A stretch of 64,000 bases of DNA from Halobacteriovorax sp. GB3 (GCF_028649655.1 NZ_JAQSLN010000001.1:868001-932000), one strand, 5' to 3'. Positions 18,211-27,292 are shown, numbered from the stretch's first letter. Made by a program: numbers and translations. Notes: a model not told the origin generated them from the sequence alone.

Positions 18211-19947
18211 CTATTCAAAGTTATAATCAAAAACTTGATCTACTCCATCACGCTTGACGCTAATTGAGTATTTATCATTATTCTTTAGCTGACCAAATAA
18301 GGCCATGAGCTCATTAATATTAGAGTACTTTTTACCATTGATGGATGTGATGATATCTCCATTTTGTACATTGAGTTGAGAGAATGGACTTCCTGGTACA
18401 ATCTCAACCATTTTAAATGAAAGTGTTCCATCTGGGTTTTTAATTGGAATAGCTCTCGCCTGTGTTAGGAGAGTTCCAACATTTTTGAGCATTTGGTCAC
18501 GATAAGATTTTTTTATCGTAAATGAGTTTCCTGTTTGCTTGATACTGTCATTTTTAGTTTCAGCAATAAGTTTAGATCCGACTTCAGGGGATACAACTTT
18601 AATAGGCTTTAATCTCTCTTTACTCTTTTTACTCTCAATATATTCACATTCACCACTTCTTAGATTTTTAAAGATCACTCTTGCACTGTCAATCTTTCCA
18701 ATCTCGGCCATTCCGTTAATTTTGTCACCTTCATAGAGGCTGAGCATCTTTCCACGGTTTTGAACTGAGGCGATCGATTTCACAGAGTCCTGAAGAACAA
18801 TCGTATTAAGCAGTTTAAGTGGTAGGGCGCTTTTTGTTTTTGCGTTGTGGCAAATGAGGTCTTCGTCAATTTTAACAGGTCCCTTGGGCCCCTTTGGTAC
18901 GTTGCTTTCGTTTAGTTTGATGTTGAAAGGGTTGGTCCTATCGAGAACTGCTACTTCTTGACGCCACAACACTCTTTGATCAGCGCCAAGAGAAGGGGCA
19001 GAGTCTTTTTTCTCTGAGCTTACTTGCTTTTCAAGAAACTGAGAGGTGAGGCTCCCACCAACATAAGAGGCGACGACAACACTTGAAACAAGGAATCCCT
19101 TGTGAATGGCCGGTCTTAATTCTGGTGAGTAAAGTGTTTTCATAATGTCATCAAATGTTAGACTTTTTAGGTCTATTTTATTGGATAACATTGTCAAAGA
19201 TGAGATTTTCGAGTCAGATTCTTGTGAATTTTTTGAAAGTAGAGACTTTATAGAAGCAAGCGCTGCTTGAAAAAAGTTGGCCTTTTCTCCTTCGTCTTCT
19301 AATTCATCATTGATATCAATAACAACTTCTTCATCGTCAATTGATGAGAGAACTAATTCATCTTCAAATTCATCATATTCTTCATCTTCATGAAAGTTTT
19401 TATGTTCTTGTTCCTGCGCTTGGCTTAGAACTTGATCAATTGAAGGAATTTCCTCATGAGTCTCAGTTGTTGAAGGGGAGTATTCCTGAATTTCTTCAGG
19501 TCTCGATTGCATGAGCTCTTCAAGCCCTTTGTCGATATCTTCGTCGCTTGGTGTTTCAAAGTCTGGCGGAAGATCCTCAAGTTCTGTTGAGTCCGCAAAC
19601 TCTAATTCACCTCTCGATTCTAGTTCACTGAGAGCGTGTTCAGCTGTTTGCCCGTCTGCAGTTGGATCAAAATCTTCATCATCAACAATAAAAAATTCTT
19701 CTTCAGAACTGTCTGAGTGTTCATTAAGTTCAATTTGGTCATGCTCTACAGGCTCTTCAAGAGTATCATCGATAATGACATCAGAAGATTCATCCATTTG
19801 TATTTGGATTTCCTGTGTCTTTTCAAGGGCCTCGAGGTCCTCGAGTTCGTCCTGATTTTCTTGGTCGTCAAACTCGTAACCCTCTTCTTCATGGGCTTCG
19901 GCATCACCTTTTTTGAATTTATTTTTTAACTTGTCTAAAAACTTCAA
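18211..19947 (-). CDS. gspC: Type II secretion system protein GspC with a very long acidic cytoplasmic region
   Basis: Inner-membrane clamp that contacts GspD. A membrane helix at about 284-300 (FLVSSVVVASYVGGSL) is followed by the periplasmic homology region (LKLLNTIVLQDSVKSIASVQ, near 385-450). A PDZ domain at about 490-578 includes MVEIVPGSPFSQLNVQNGDIITSINGK. Residues 1-283 precede the membrane helix and are extremely rich in Asp and Glu with few hydrophobics, so likely disordered in the cytoplasm. Ordinary GspC has a short cytoplasmic end and about 270-310 residues in total; this has 578. First gene of the operon, with a candidate -10 box 40 bases upstream. Confidence 0.87.
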   Translation of the reverse strand: MKFLDKLKNKFKKGDAEAHEEEGYEFDDQENQDELEDLEALEKTQEIQIQMDESSDVIIDDTLEEPVEHDQIELNEHSDSSEEEFFIVDDEDFDPTADGQTAEHALSELESRGELEFADSTELEDLPPDFETPSDEDIDKGLEELMQSRPEEIQEYSPSTTETHEEIPSIDQVLSQAQEQEHKNFHEDEEYDEFEDELVLSSIDDEEVVIDINDELEDEGEKANFFQAALASIKSLLSKNSQESDSKISSLTMLSNKIDLKSLTFDDIMKTLYSPELRPAIHKGFLVSSVVVASYVGGSLTSQFLEKQVSSEKKDSAPSLGADQRVLWRQEVAVLDRTNPFNIKLNESNVPKGPKGPVKIDEDLICHNAKTKSALPLKLLNTIVLQDSVKSIASVQNRGKMLSLYEGDKINGMAEIGKIDSARVIFKNLRSGECEYIESKKSKERLKPIKVVSPEVGSKLIAETKNDSIKQTGNSFTIKKSYRDQMLKNVGTLLTQARAIPIKNPDGTLSFKMVEIVPGSPFSQLNVQNGDIITSINGKKYSNINELMALFGQLKNNDKYSISVKRDGVDQVFDYNFE

Positions 19948-19987
19948 ACGGTTCTCTTTTGTTTTCGAAGAAAAATTATCGATTTCT

Positions 19988-19993
19988 ATTATA
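19988..19993 (-). promoter_or_regulatory. Candidate -10 box of the T2SS operon
   Basis: On the minus strand this is a perfect TATAAT about 40 bases before the gspC start codon. No convincing -35 element is visible at 17 bases upstream. It is the only strong -10 match in front of the operon. Confidence 0.4.
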
Positions 19994-20028
19994 CTATACT
20001 ATTTTATTTTAAGCGACTTAGGGGTCTC

Positions 20029-20044
20029 CCTTCAAGTGTGAAGG
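20029..20044. repeat. Small exact inverted repeat in the gspC/acyl-CoA dehydrogenase divergent gap
   Basis: CCTTCA, loop AGTG, TGAAGG. Perfect 6-bp stem with a tetraloop, in the region between two divergent genes (19948-20171). It could be an operator or chance; no T tract follows. Confidence 0.35.
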
Positions 20045-20125
20045 TAAAGGAAAATTATGACACATAGAAAACCGTGTAAAAGTGTCGGGAATATTTTTAT
20101 GTTTTCATATTTCCTAGTCCATTGC

Positions 20126-20131
20126 TACAAT
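20126..20131 (+). promoter_or_regulatory. Candidate -10 box for the acyl-CoA dehydrogenase gene
   Basis: TACAAT lies 40 bases before the ATG at 20172. Its position just upstream of, and partly abutting, the earlier in-frame ATG at 20133 argues that translation starts at 20172. The -35 region is weak. Confidence 0.3.
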
Positions 20132-20171
20132 AATGATAAATCGAAATAATTCTAACCATGAAGGACTATGT

Positions 20172-21938
20172 ATGACGGATAAAAAAGAACCGGTATTAGA
20201 TTCAGTTGTTGGATCTCTTTTTTATGGAGAAGTGGATGAAGCTGCCGTATTCCCATTTCCTCATTTCAACGAAGAACAAGTTGAGATGGCCAAAGAGATG
20301 ACTTCTGCTGTCGCAAAATTTGGCGAAGATAATATTGATGGAGAAAAATTTGATCACGAAGCAGTGATTCCAAAAGATGTCATTGATGGACTTGCGGCCT
20401 TGGGGCTTTGCGGTCTTGGTGTAGCTGAGGAACATGGAGGAATGGGGCTAGATTATTCTCTTTATTCTCGTGTTTTTGCAGAAGTTGCTTCAATGGACGG
20501 TTCAACTGCGACAATGCTTGGTGCTCACCAGTCGATTGGTTATCGCGCTCTTTTAAATGAAGGTTCTGATGAGCAAAAAGAAAAGTGGCTACCAGTTCTT
20601 GCTAGTGGTGAGAAACTTGCTGCATTCTGCTTAACTGAACCAGGGTCTGGTTCTGATGCTTATTCAATTAAGACTAAGGCCGTTAAAAATGATGACGGAA
20701 CTTATACGATCACTGGTCAAAAGCTTTGGATTACAAATGCTGGATCAGCTGATTTCTATTCAGTATTTTGTAAAACTGATCACGAAGTGAATGGGGAAGT
20801 GAAAGAGAAGATTTCATGTTTTATCGTTGAAAAAGATATGGAAGGTGTCTCTTTTGGTGAAAAAGAAAATAAAATGGGAATCCGTGCTTCTGAAACTCGT
20901 GCGGTTTACTTTGATAAAGTCGTCGTTCCTGCATCAAATATGATTGGTGAGCCTGGTAAAGGTTTTAAGATTGCAATGAACGTTCTCAATTCTGGTCGTC
21001 TTTCTCTAGGTGCTGGATGTGTTGGTGGAATGAAGACGATTCTAAAACTTGCAACTGAACACGCTAAAGGAAGAAAGCAATTTGGAAAATCAATTGCTGA
21101 ATTTGGAATTATTCAAGATAAGCTCTCTTATATGGCCGCTCGTTGTTATGCAACTGAATCAATTGTTTACATGACAACTGGAAATATGTGTAAAGGTCTT
21201 AAAGACTATTACTTAGAAACAGCAGTATGTAAGATCTATGGTTCAGAATCTCTTTGGACTGTTGTAGATACTGGAATGCAAATTGCTGCTGGTAACGGTT
21301 ATATGAAAGAATACCCATATGAAAGAATTATGAGGGATTCAAGAATTAACCTTATCTTTGAAGGAACAAATGAAATTCTTCGTTGTTTCCTTGCTCTTTC
21401 TGGAATGAAAGGTCCAGCTGATGGACTGAAAGAACTTGGTAAGGTTGCCGATGTTTCAAAAGCTCTTCAAGATCCAATTAAGTCTCTTGGTGTTCTTACT
21501 GACTTCGCTAAAAAGAGAGTTAGCCGTGTAATGTCGAAGACTCTTACTGGTGTTCATCCAGAACTAGAAGACTACGCAGCAAATTTCTCTGGCATGTTAG
21601 GTGGATTTGCTAACCAGGTTGAAAATACTCTTATTAAATACGGTAAGAAAATAATTGATCATGAACTACCTCAGCAAAGAATTGCCGACATGGTTATTAA
21701 TCTCTATGTCATGATCGCCGTTATGTCGAGAACGACAGCGATTCTCGAAAAAGATGATGTTGCTCAAGATAAAAAAGACTATGTTCTTGGACTTGCTAAG
21801 ATTGCTCTTAAAGAAAGTCGTAAAAACTTTGTGAACAATCTAAAGTCAATGCATAAGAACAATGACAAAACTGTTGAGAAGGTAAGTAAGTCTGTTTGTG
21901 ACTACGATGGTTACGGACTAGATATTATTGATTACTAA
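20172..21938 (+). CDS. Acyl-CoA dehydrogenase (VLCAD/ACAD9-like size)
   Basis: FAD enzyme that makes the trans-2-enoyl-CoA in fatty-acid beta-oxidation. Conserved blocks are CLTEPGSGSDA, TITGQKLWITNAG, FGEKENKMGIRASETR, FGKSIAEFGIIQDKLS and FEGTNEILR, the last bearing the catalytic glutamate. The core ends near residue 400, and about 190 more residues form a C-terminal helical domain as in VLCAD-type enzymes. The start at 20172 has GAAGGA six bases upstream; an in-frame ATG at 20133 lacks a ribosome site. The 588-residue product precedes a lipoprotein gene by five bases. Chain-length preference is unknown. Confidence 0.92.
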   Translation: MTDKKEPVLDSVVGSLFYGEVDEAAVFPFPHFNEEQVEMAKEMTSAVAKFGEDNIDGEKFDHEAVIPKDVIDGLAALGLCGLGVAEEHGGMGLDYSLYSRVFAEVASMDGSTATMLGAHQSIGYRALLNEGSDEQKEKWLPVLASGEKLAAFCLTEPGSGSDAYSIKTKAVKNDDGTYTITGQKLWITNAGSADFYSVFCKTDHEVNGEVKEKISCFIVEKDMEGVSFGEKENKMGIRASETRAVYFDKVVVPASNMIGEPGKGFKIAMNVLNSGRLSLGAGCVGGMKTILKLATEHAKGRKQFGKSIAEFGIIQDKLSYMAARCYATESIVYMTTGNMCKGLKDYYLETAVCKIYGSESLWTVVDTGMQIAAGNGYMKEYPYERIMRDSRINLIFEGTNEILRCFLALSGMKGPADGLKELGKVADVSKALQDPIKSLGVLTDFAKKRVSRVMSKTLTGVHPELEDYAANFSGMLGGFANQVENTLIKYGKKIIDHELPQQRIADMVINLYVMIAVMSRTTAILEKDDVAQDKKDYVLGLAKIALKESRKNFVNNLKSMHKNNDKTVEKVSKSVCDYDGYGLDIIDY

Positions 21939-21943
21939 AAATT

Positions 21944-23710
21944 ATGAAAAAAATTGCATGGACGCTTGCTCTCACACTAGGACTGATCTCATGTTCTAGT
22001 GTGAAAGAGCATTTTAAAAAGAAACGTGAAGTCAAAAAGTCGCGACGAACTGTTCGCAACTACGGACCTGTAGAAAAAGAATCTCCAACATTTAAAGATG
22101 CGACAAAAGAGCTAGGACTTGATGGCCAAAGCGCTATCCATCTTTATGCCGTTGATTTTGATGGTGATGGTGATACAGATCTTGTAAGTCTTCCCTCTTA
22201 TTATTCCGCTCCACGCTTTTTTAAAAGAACGAAAAAGGCCAGATTTACTCAGGTTGAAAGTCCTCTTCCTGAAGGTGTTCAGGCTTCTTATTTAATTTTT
22301 GCCGATTTTAATAGAGACGGCCTTTACGATCTTATCGTAGGGGTTCTCAATCAAAAAACTGAACTGACTCCTCGGGCGCTTCGAATCTTTGTCGGCCGTG
22401 CTCCTGATAAGAACAATCCTCATTTTCGCTATGAAGAATTTGTTAATCCAGTCGATAGGATGAAGTTTAATCCTACTTCTTCACTCGCTATTTTAGATTA
22501 CGATCTCGATGGTGAGTTGGATGTATTTGAGGCCAATTGGTTTGATCTAAAGGAGAACCCTCCTGGACTTGTGACAAATCGAATTTTTAAAGGACAATCG
22601 GACAAGACTAAGCAGGCAAAGGAAGTAACTTATCTTTTAGAAGATGAATTAAAATTTAACGAAGATGAGAAACGTTTTGTTAATGCCCGCCCGACATTTG
22701 GTGTGGGGATTTGTGATTTAGATGACAACGGTTACCCCGATATCATGACATCAAATTCAGATGGTCATTTGAATAAATTATGGATGAACCTCTATGATCG
22801 AAAAAATAAAGATCGTATCTTTAGAGACTACGCAGAGAGTTCAGGGTTTGCTCAAGATGATCTTGGTAAATTAAACCTAAGAGGTGGGGGAAATAGCTTC
22901 TTTGCCGTTTGTAATGACTATAACAATGATGGGATATATGACGTTTTAACAGGTGAGTTAACTCGAAGTATCGATAATGAAACTCGTGATAGATCGAGTG
23001 TTCTAACTGGTGCTTCACCAAATTTTCCACCAAAGTTTATTCGAAGCGAATATTACATGAGTGATGGAACACTCAATTGGAATCAAGGGGATCGACGCGC
23101 TATTTGGGCCGACTTTAATAATGATGGACTCAGTGATGTGCTAGTTGAAAATTCAGGTTTTCCTCCTCACTCAAGACTCATTCTCTTTGAACAAACAAAA
23201 GATCATGAGCTCGTAGATAAGGGAAAGGATTATGGGATCGATTTAGTGAATCCTTCCGGAATAATTTCACTTGATATTAATGGTGATGGGAAGATGGATT
23301 TTATCTCGGGGCAATCTTCATTAAGGGCCCATGGAATGAAGCCACGTCTCTATGCATTCATCAATAAAACAGAGAATAAGAATAAAGGATTGCGTTTTTA
23401 CTTAAGAGGTAAAAAGGCCAATACTTTTGGAATTGGAGCAACAGTTGAGCTTGTTTCTAGTAAGAGAACTCAAAAGCGTTTTGTTGAGTATTCCAATGGA
23501 AACCTTCCATCTCAAAATGAGGAAGGGATTCACTTTGGGCTTGAAGAAGGTGAGAAGGCAATCGAGCTTCGCGTTCGTTGGCCTTATTTAAAAAAGGGCA
23601 AACCACAGCGCTGGGGCTATGATCTAGAGAACTCAAGTAAGAGTTATCAGCAGTTCACTGTCTGTGATAATGGAAAGTTGGCCAAGGGTCGAGTAAAGTA
23701 TTGTCGCTAA
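21944..23710 (+). CDS. FG-GAP/VCBS repeat lipoprotein with ASPIC/UnbV C-terminal domain
   Basis: Predicted lipoprotein: MKKIAWTLALTLGLISCSS has a lipobox LISC with Cys 17. Calcium-binding-like FG-GAP/VCBS repeats recur: VDFDGDGDTDLVSLP, ADFNRDGLYDLIVG, LDYDLDGELDVFEAN, CDLDDNGYPDIMTSN, ADFNNDGLSDVLVEN and LDINGDGKMDFISG, probably a seven-bladed propeller. The last 120 residues match the ASPIC/UnbV module (RGKKANTFGIGATVELVS ... GLEEGEKAIELRVRWP), seen in surface carbohydrate- or cell-contact proteins. It begins five bases after the acyl-CoA dehydrogenase stop, so the two appear co-transcribed, though the functional link is unclear. 588 residues. Confidence 0.88.
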   Translation: MKKIAWTLALTLGLISCSSVKEHFKKKREVKKSRRTVRNYGPVEKESPTFKDATKELGLDGQSAIHLYAVDFDGDGDTDLVSLPSYYSAPRFFKRTKKARFTQVESPLPEGVQASYLIFADFNRDGLYDLIVGVLNQKTELTPRALRIFVGRAPDKNNPHFRYEEFVNPVDRMKFNPTSSLAILDYDLDGELDVFEANWFDLKENPPGLVTNRIFKGQSDKTKQAKEVTYLLEDELKFNEDEKRFVNARPTFGVGICDLDDNGYPDIMTSNSDGHLNKLWMNLYDRKNKDRIFRDYAESSGFAQDDLGKLNLRGGGNSFFAVCNDYNNDGIYDVLTGELTRSIDNETRDRSSVLTGASPNFPPKFIRSEYYMSDGTLNWNQGDRRAIWADFNNDGLSDVLVENSGFPPHSRLILFEQTKDHELVDKGKDYGIDLVNPSGIISLDINGDGKMDFISGQSSLRAHGMKPRLYAFINKTENKNKGLRFYLRGKKANTFGIGATVELVSSKRTQKRFVEYSNGNLPSQNEEGIHFGLEEGEKAIELRVRWPYLKKGKPQRWGYDLENSSKSYQQFTVCDNGKLAKGRVKYCR

Positions 23711-23716
23711 AGTGGC

Positions 23717-24517
23717 CTATGGACCAGGCATGACTTGAAGTAGCTCTCTAATTTGCTTAGGCATTGTTTTATAATTTAGTGTCGTTAAGTAGATCTCAGA
23801 CTTTGGTAATTCTGGCATTTCTGTAATCACAAGATTATCAGTTTTCTTAAGAACGTGGTCAGGGACCACGGCAATTCCAACATTATTTTTTACAAGATTA
23901 ATGATCGTTGAAATAGAATCAACATTAGTGATGCGCTCGCTTCTTTTCTTTGTTACCGAAAAGAGGTTGTCACCCTCTGAGAATGTGATCCAACGGTATT
24001 CGTGAAGCTTTTGAAGATCAACTTCGCTCTTAGAGATTAAGACCAATTTCTCATCAAAGAGTTTTAAAGAAGAGATTAATTCTGATTGAATATTCTCAAT
24101 TGAGAAAATCGCATCAAATCGTCCTTCTTCCATTCCTTTTCTAAGTTCTGGGATATCGGCGATATGAATGTTCATATTGCGATCATATTTTTTGTAAAAC
24201 TTCACGAGCACAGGATTAAACCAGGTCTTGAGAAGACCGTTAAGAATCCCAATTTTAAGAGGACGGTTGTCTTCTTTTTCGAAGATATTCGAACTTACTT
24301 GGTCAAAGCTTGTTGCCGCAATAAAAAGTTCTTTTCCCTTGTGAGTGAGAAGAACCTTTTTCGATGAACGAATGATAAGCTCTTCGCCAACACTTTCCTC
24401 GAGGAGTTTTATCTGTCTAGAGACCGCCGATTGGGCAATCTTAAGCTCTTCAGCGGCTTTAGAGAAACTTTTATTTTCTGCCGTTAAAATGAAGGCCTTG
24501 AGATAGCGATAATCCAT
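23717..24517 (-). CDS. LysR family transcriptional regulator
   Basis: Predicted effector-responsive regulator. The N-terminal winged helix is clear: MDYRYLKAFILTAENKSFSKAAEELKIAQSAVSRQIKLLEE. A two-lobed effector-binding domain follows (about 90-266, beginning LKIGILNGLLKTWF). With 266 residues it is shorter than the usual 290-310, mainly in the second domain. It lies 8 bases downstream of an A-type Fe-S carrier-like gene on the same strand and ends 6 bases from the convergent FG-GAP gene. Targets cannot be deduced. Confidence 0.88.
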   Translation of the reverse strand: MDYRYLKAFILTAENKSFSKAAEELKIAQSAVSRQIKLLEESVGEELIIRSSKKVLLTHKGKELFIAATSFDQVSSNIFEKEDNRPLKIGILNGLLKTWFNPVLVKFYKKYDRNMNIHIADIPELRKGMEEGRFDAIFSIENIQSELISSLKLFDEKLVLISKSEVDLQKLHEYRWITFSEGDNLFSVTKKRSERITNVDSISTIINLVKNNVGIAVVPDHVLKKTDNLVITEMPELPKSEIYLTTLNYKTMPKQIRELLQVMPGP

Positions 24518-24525
24518 GAATTATC

Positions 24526-24948
24526 CTATTTCGTGAGTTCTTTTAGAGGAGGGATCTTCGTTTCGTCTTGGCGCCAAAACTTTCCCTTGTAGAGATCTTG
24601 TGAGTGATTTGTAATAACAAAGCCCTCTTGGTTTTCTTCAAGATTTTGGATGAACTCTACAGTCGTTTCACCGAGATAGAATGCAGCAAAAGGATCAACA
24701 ATAATTTCTAGTTCTGTTTCATTGTTTTGAACTGGAACAATAAAGTCATCGTCTTTTAGATCTGTGAAACCTGCAGAATAAGTGAACCCATCACACTTTT
24801 TCCCAGAGATTAATAAGCGAAAATATTTTCCTTTAAGAGTAAAGTCATTATCTATAATCAACTCTAGTTCTTGGAGGGCCCTATCAGTAAATGTGATAAC
24901 GGGAGGAACGATAAGTTCTCTTTTAATCTTATTTTGGGTTTCGAGCAT
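24526..24948 (-). CDS. A-type iron-sulfur carrier (IscA/ErpA/HesB)-like protein lacking the C-terminal CxC
   Basis: The fold signature is good: ITFTDRALQELELI, KYFRLLISGKKCDGFTYSAGF, and VDPFAAFYLGETTVEF resemble the HesB/IscA alpha-beta domain. The first ligand cysteine (in KKCDGF) is kept, but the usual C-terminal CGCG is replaced by NHSQDLYKGKFW, and there is no other cysteine. The protein (140 residues) thus probably cannot bind a cluster in the canonical three-Cys manner. It may have another role, perhaps sensing with the LysR partner (inference). AGGTGA lies upstream of the ATG. Paired with the LysR gene downstream. Confidence 0.72.
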   Translation of the reverse strand: MLETQNKIKRELIVPPVITFTDRALQELELIIDNDFTLKGKYFRLLISGKKCDGFTYSAGFTDLKDDDFIVPVQNNETELEIIVDPFAAFYLGETTVEFIQNLEENQEGFVITNHSQDLYKGKFWRQDETKIPPLKELTK

Positions 24949-25098
24949 AATTCACCTGTGGGTTGTGATTTCGATAGCATAGGCGAGTCCCTCTTGTTGA
25001 GAGAGTATGTTTTTTCGACTATGATGCAATCAAGTTCGGTTTTAGTATCGAACGCGAATCTATTTTACAAGCAAAAATTATAAAAGAAGGAAGACTCT

Positions 25099-26832
25099 AT
25101 GAAACTTTCCTATAAAATCGCCATAAAAAACCCTGAAAACCATATGTTACAGGTCGTCATTCATGGACGCAAAGGGCCAGAAGAAAACGAAATTTCTTTT
25201 TTCCTCCCTAGTTGGTCGCCAGGTTCTTATTTAATGAGAGAGTACGGAAAAAATATTCGTACATTTAAGGCTGAAATCGCTAATGGTGAAGTTCTTTATC
25301 ATGAGCAAGTTGATAAAGGAGTATATCGCTTGGACTGGAATAAGAGCCAATTGAATACGCCTTCAGACGAGTTTCAAATCACCTATGAGATTTACTGTCA
25401 TGAACTCACTGTGAGAACTTCTCATATCGATCGCTCTCACGCATTTATTCATGGACCTAGTGTCTTTATGGGTGTTGTTGGTAAAGAGATAGAAGGGCCT
25501 ACTTTAGAAATTGAATTTCCTCCACTTTGGTCTAAAGTGACAACGGGTTTAAAAGATATTTCAACAAAGAGAGAAGTGTTTCTCTATCAAGCTAAAAACT
25601 ATGATGAATTGATTGATACACCTGTTGAAATTGGTTGTCATGAAACAGATGGTTTTCGCGTTGAGGGAATTGATCACGAACTCGCTTTTTACGGGGGAAC
25701 CTTTCCTCATAAATGGGAACTAAAAGAAGATATTAAAAAGATCGTTGAACACGTTTCAAAGACAATGAGAGATATTCCTTATGATAAGTACACGTTTATC
25801 ACTCATTATGGCCCTGGTCTCTTTGGTGGTCTAGAACACTTAAATTCGACGGCCCTTCAGTACTGCTCGCGTTCAATGACTGAGAGAAAGAAATATGTGG
25901 GCTTTTTAGAGCTCGTTGCCCATGAGTACTTTCACACGTGGAATGTAAAGCGTATTCGACCAATTGAACTTGGTCCTTTTGATTATCTCAATGAAGCTAA
26001 AACGAGAATGCATTGGTTAACTGAAGGCCTAACATCTTTTATGGATCAGCTCTTTATGTATCGATTGGATTTCGTTACTTTAGAGGAGTATCTCGAATTG
26101 ATGAAAAAGAATCTCAATCGCTATTATTCAATTCCTGGTAGAAAGTTTCACTCACTTGAAGATTCATCTTTTAATTCTTGGATCAAACTTTATCGTCCAG
26201 ATGAAAACTCTAATAACTCATCAATTAGTTACTACCTTAAGGGAGGGCTTGTCTTTTTTGTTCTCAATATCATGATGAATGAAAAAGGAAAGTCCATTAC
26301 AGACTTATTAGACGCTCTTTGGGATGGCTTTAAGAAAAGACCTGAACAAGGTTATGTTAAAGAAGAAGTTTTAAAAATGATTACAGATATCGCTGGAAAG
26401 GATGTTTGTGATTACTTTGATACAATGATTTCAACAACCAATGAAATTGATTTTGAGGCCTTCTTCAATAAAGCAGGTATTGAAGTAGAGTGGGAGAGTG
26501 CTCCAAAGGTATGGCTTGGACTCACGCCTAAATTTCTCACTGATCGCGTTGTCATTTCCCAGGTTGCTCTCGATGGCCCAGCTTATAAAGGTGGACTCAA
26601 TGCAGGAGATGAAATTCTTGCGATTAATGGTCTTAGAACTTTGAAAGATGGCTTTAATGATTATGAAAGCTATATGAGTGCAACTGATTCATACACGTTC
26701 ACAATTTCTAGACTTGGTTATATTCAAGATGTTGTTGTTAGCCCTAGTGCAGGTCCTAAAATGATCAAAGGTTTCAAGGTTGTCGATAGCACAAAGGCCA
26801 GTCAGTGGTTGAAAGCGAGAATGCCACAGTGA
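25099..26832 (+). CDS. M61 family (glycyl aminopeptidase-like) peptidase with PDZ domain
   Basis: Zinc metallopeptidase. The active site is VAHEYFHTWN (H275, E276, H279), followed by NEAKTRMHWLTEGLTSF, whose glutamate is the expected third ligand. The N-terminal beta domain (SFFLPSWSPGSYLMREY) is diagnostic of M61. A PDZ domain occupies about 485-560 (WLGLTPKFL ... VALDGPAYKGGLNAGDEILAINGL). The length of 577 residues is typical. No signal peptide is visible, so it may be cytoplasmic. ATG at 25099 follows GAAGGAAGACTCT. The stop overlaps the next gene by a few bases (GTGA). Confidence 0.9.
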   Translation: MKLSYKIAIKNPENHMLQVVIHGRKGPEENEISFFLPSWSPGSYLMREYGKNIRTFKAEIANGEVLYHEQVDKGVYRLDWNKSQLNTPSDEFQITYEIYCHELTVRTSHIDRSHAFIHGPSVFMGVVGKEIEGPTLEIEFPPLWSKVTTGLKDISTKREVFLYQAKNYDELIDTPVEIGCHETDGFRVEGIDHELAFYGGTFPHKWELKEDIKKIVEHVSKTMRDIPYDKYTFITHYGPGLFGGLEHLNSTALQYCSRSMTERKKYVGFLELVAHEYFHTWNVKRIRPIELGPFDYLNEAKTRMHWLTEGLTSFMDQLFMYRLDFVTLEEYLELMKKNLNRYYSIPGRKFHSLEDSSFNSWIKLYRPDENSNNSSISYYLKGGLVFFVLNIMMNEKGKSITDLLDALWDGFKKRPEQGYVKEEVLKMITDIAGKDVCDYFDTMISTTNEIDFEAFFNKAGIEVEWESAPKVWLGLTPKFLTDRVVISQVALDGPAYKGGLNAGDEILAINGLRTLKDGFNDYESYMSATDSYTFTISRLGYIQDVVVSPSAGPKMIKGFKVVDSTKASQWLKARMPQ

Positions 26833-27287
26833 TAAGAGATAAATTTTGGGAAAAATATAAACTAGATGAACTAAACCAGCAGGAGTGGGAAGCTCTTTGC
26901 GATGGTTGTGGTCGCTGTTGTTTAGTAAAATTGGAAGATGAAGATACAGGAGAGGTACACTATACCTCGATTTCTTGTCGTCTACTTGATCCTGAGACTT
27001 GTCGATGTACAAATTATGAAAAGCGCATGACCCTCGTTCCTGGGTGTATGAAGCTTGGTCCAAATTCATTTGAAGAGTTCTCTTACCTTCCTAAGACTTG
27101 TGCTTATCGTAAATTGCATGAAGGTGAGCCACTTGAGCCTTGGCATCCTCTTATTTCAGGAACACAAGAAAGTGTTCATAAATCAGGTGTATCTGTCGCC
27201 TACAAAGTCTTTCCTGAAAACAAGGTGATTGTTGATGATATTCAAGACTTTGCAATTGATTTTGATGATGATCTTGAAGAGGAGTAA
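26829..27287 (+). CDS. ycgN: YcgN/YkgJ-like cysteine cluster protein
   Basis: Small cytoplasmic protein of the YcgN (UPF0260/YkgJ-like) family with putative metal or Fe-S ligation. It starts IRDKFWEKYKLDELNQ and has LCDGCGRCCLVKLEDEDTGE, SCRLLDPETCRCTNYEKR, VPGCMKL and LPKTCAYRKL. These correspond closely to E. coli YcgN as I recall it, including WHPLISGTQESVHK. The GTG at 26829 overlaps the peptidase stop in a GTGA arrangement; GTG at 26805 is an upstream option with 28-base overlap. The likely start is uncertain, but the frame is certain. Function is not established. Confidence 0.85.
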   Translation: MIRDKFWEKYKLDELNQQEWEALCDGCGRCCLVKLEDEDTGEVHYTSISCRLLDPETCRCTNYEKRMTLVPGCMKLGPNSFEEFSYLPKTCAYRKLHEGEPLEPWHPLISGTQESVHKSGVSVAYKVFPENKVIVDDIQDFAIDFDDDLEEE

Positions 27288-27292
27288 GTAAA

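Noticed and set aside
19511-19855. Serine-rich plus-strand ORF opposite gspC
   Set aside because: Complement of the Asp/Glu-rich GspC arm; composition is an artefact.
20133-20171. Extra 13 residues at the acyl-CoA dehydrogenase N-terminus
   Set aside because: No ribosome site, and the candidate -10 box abuts this ATG.
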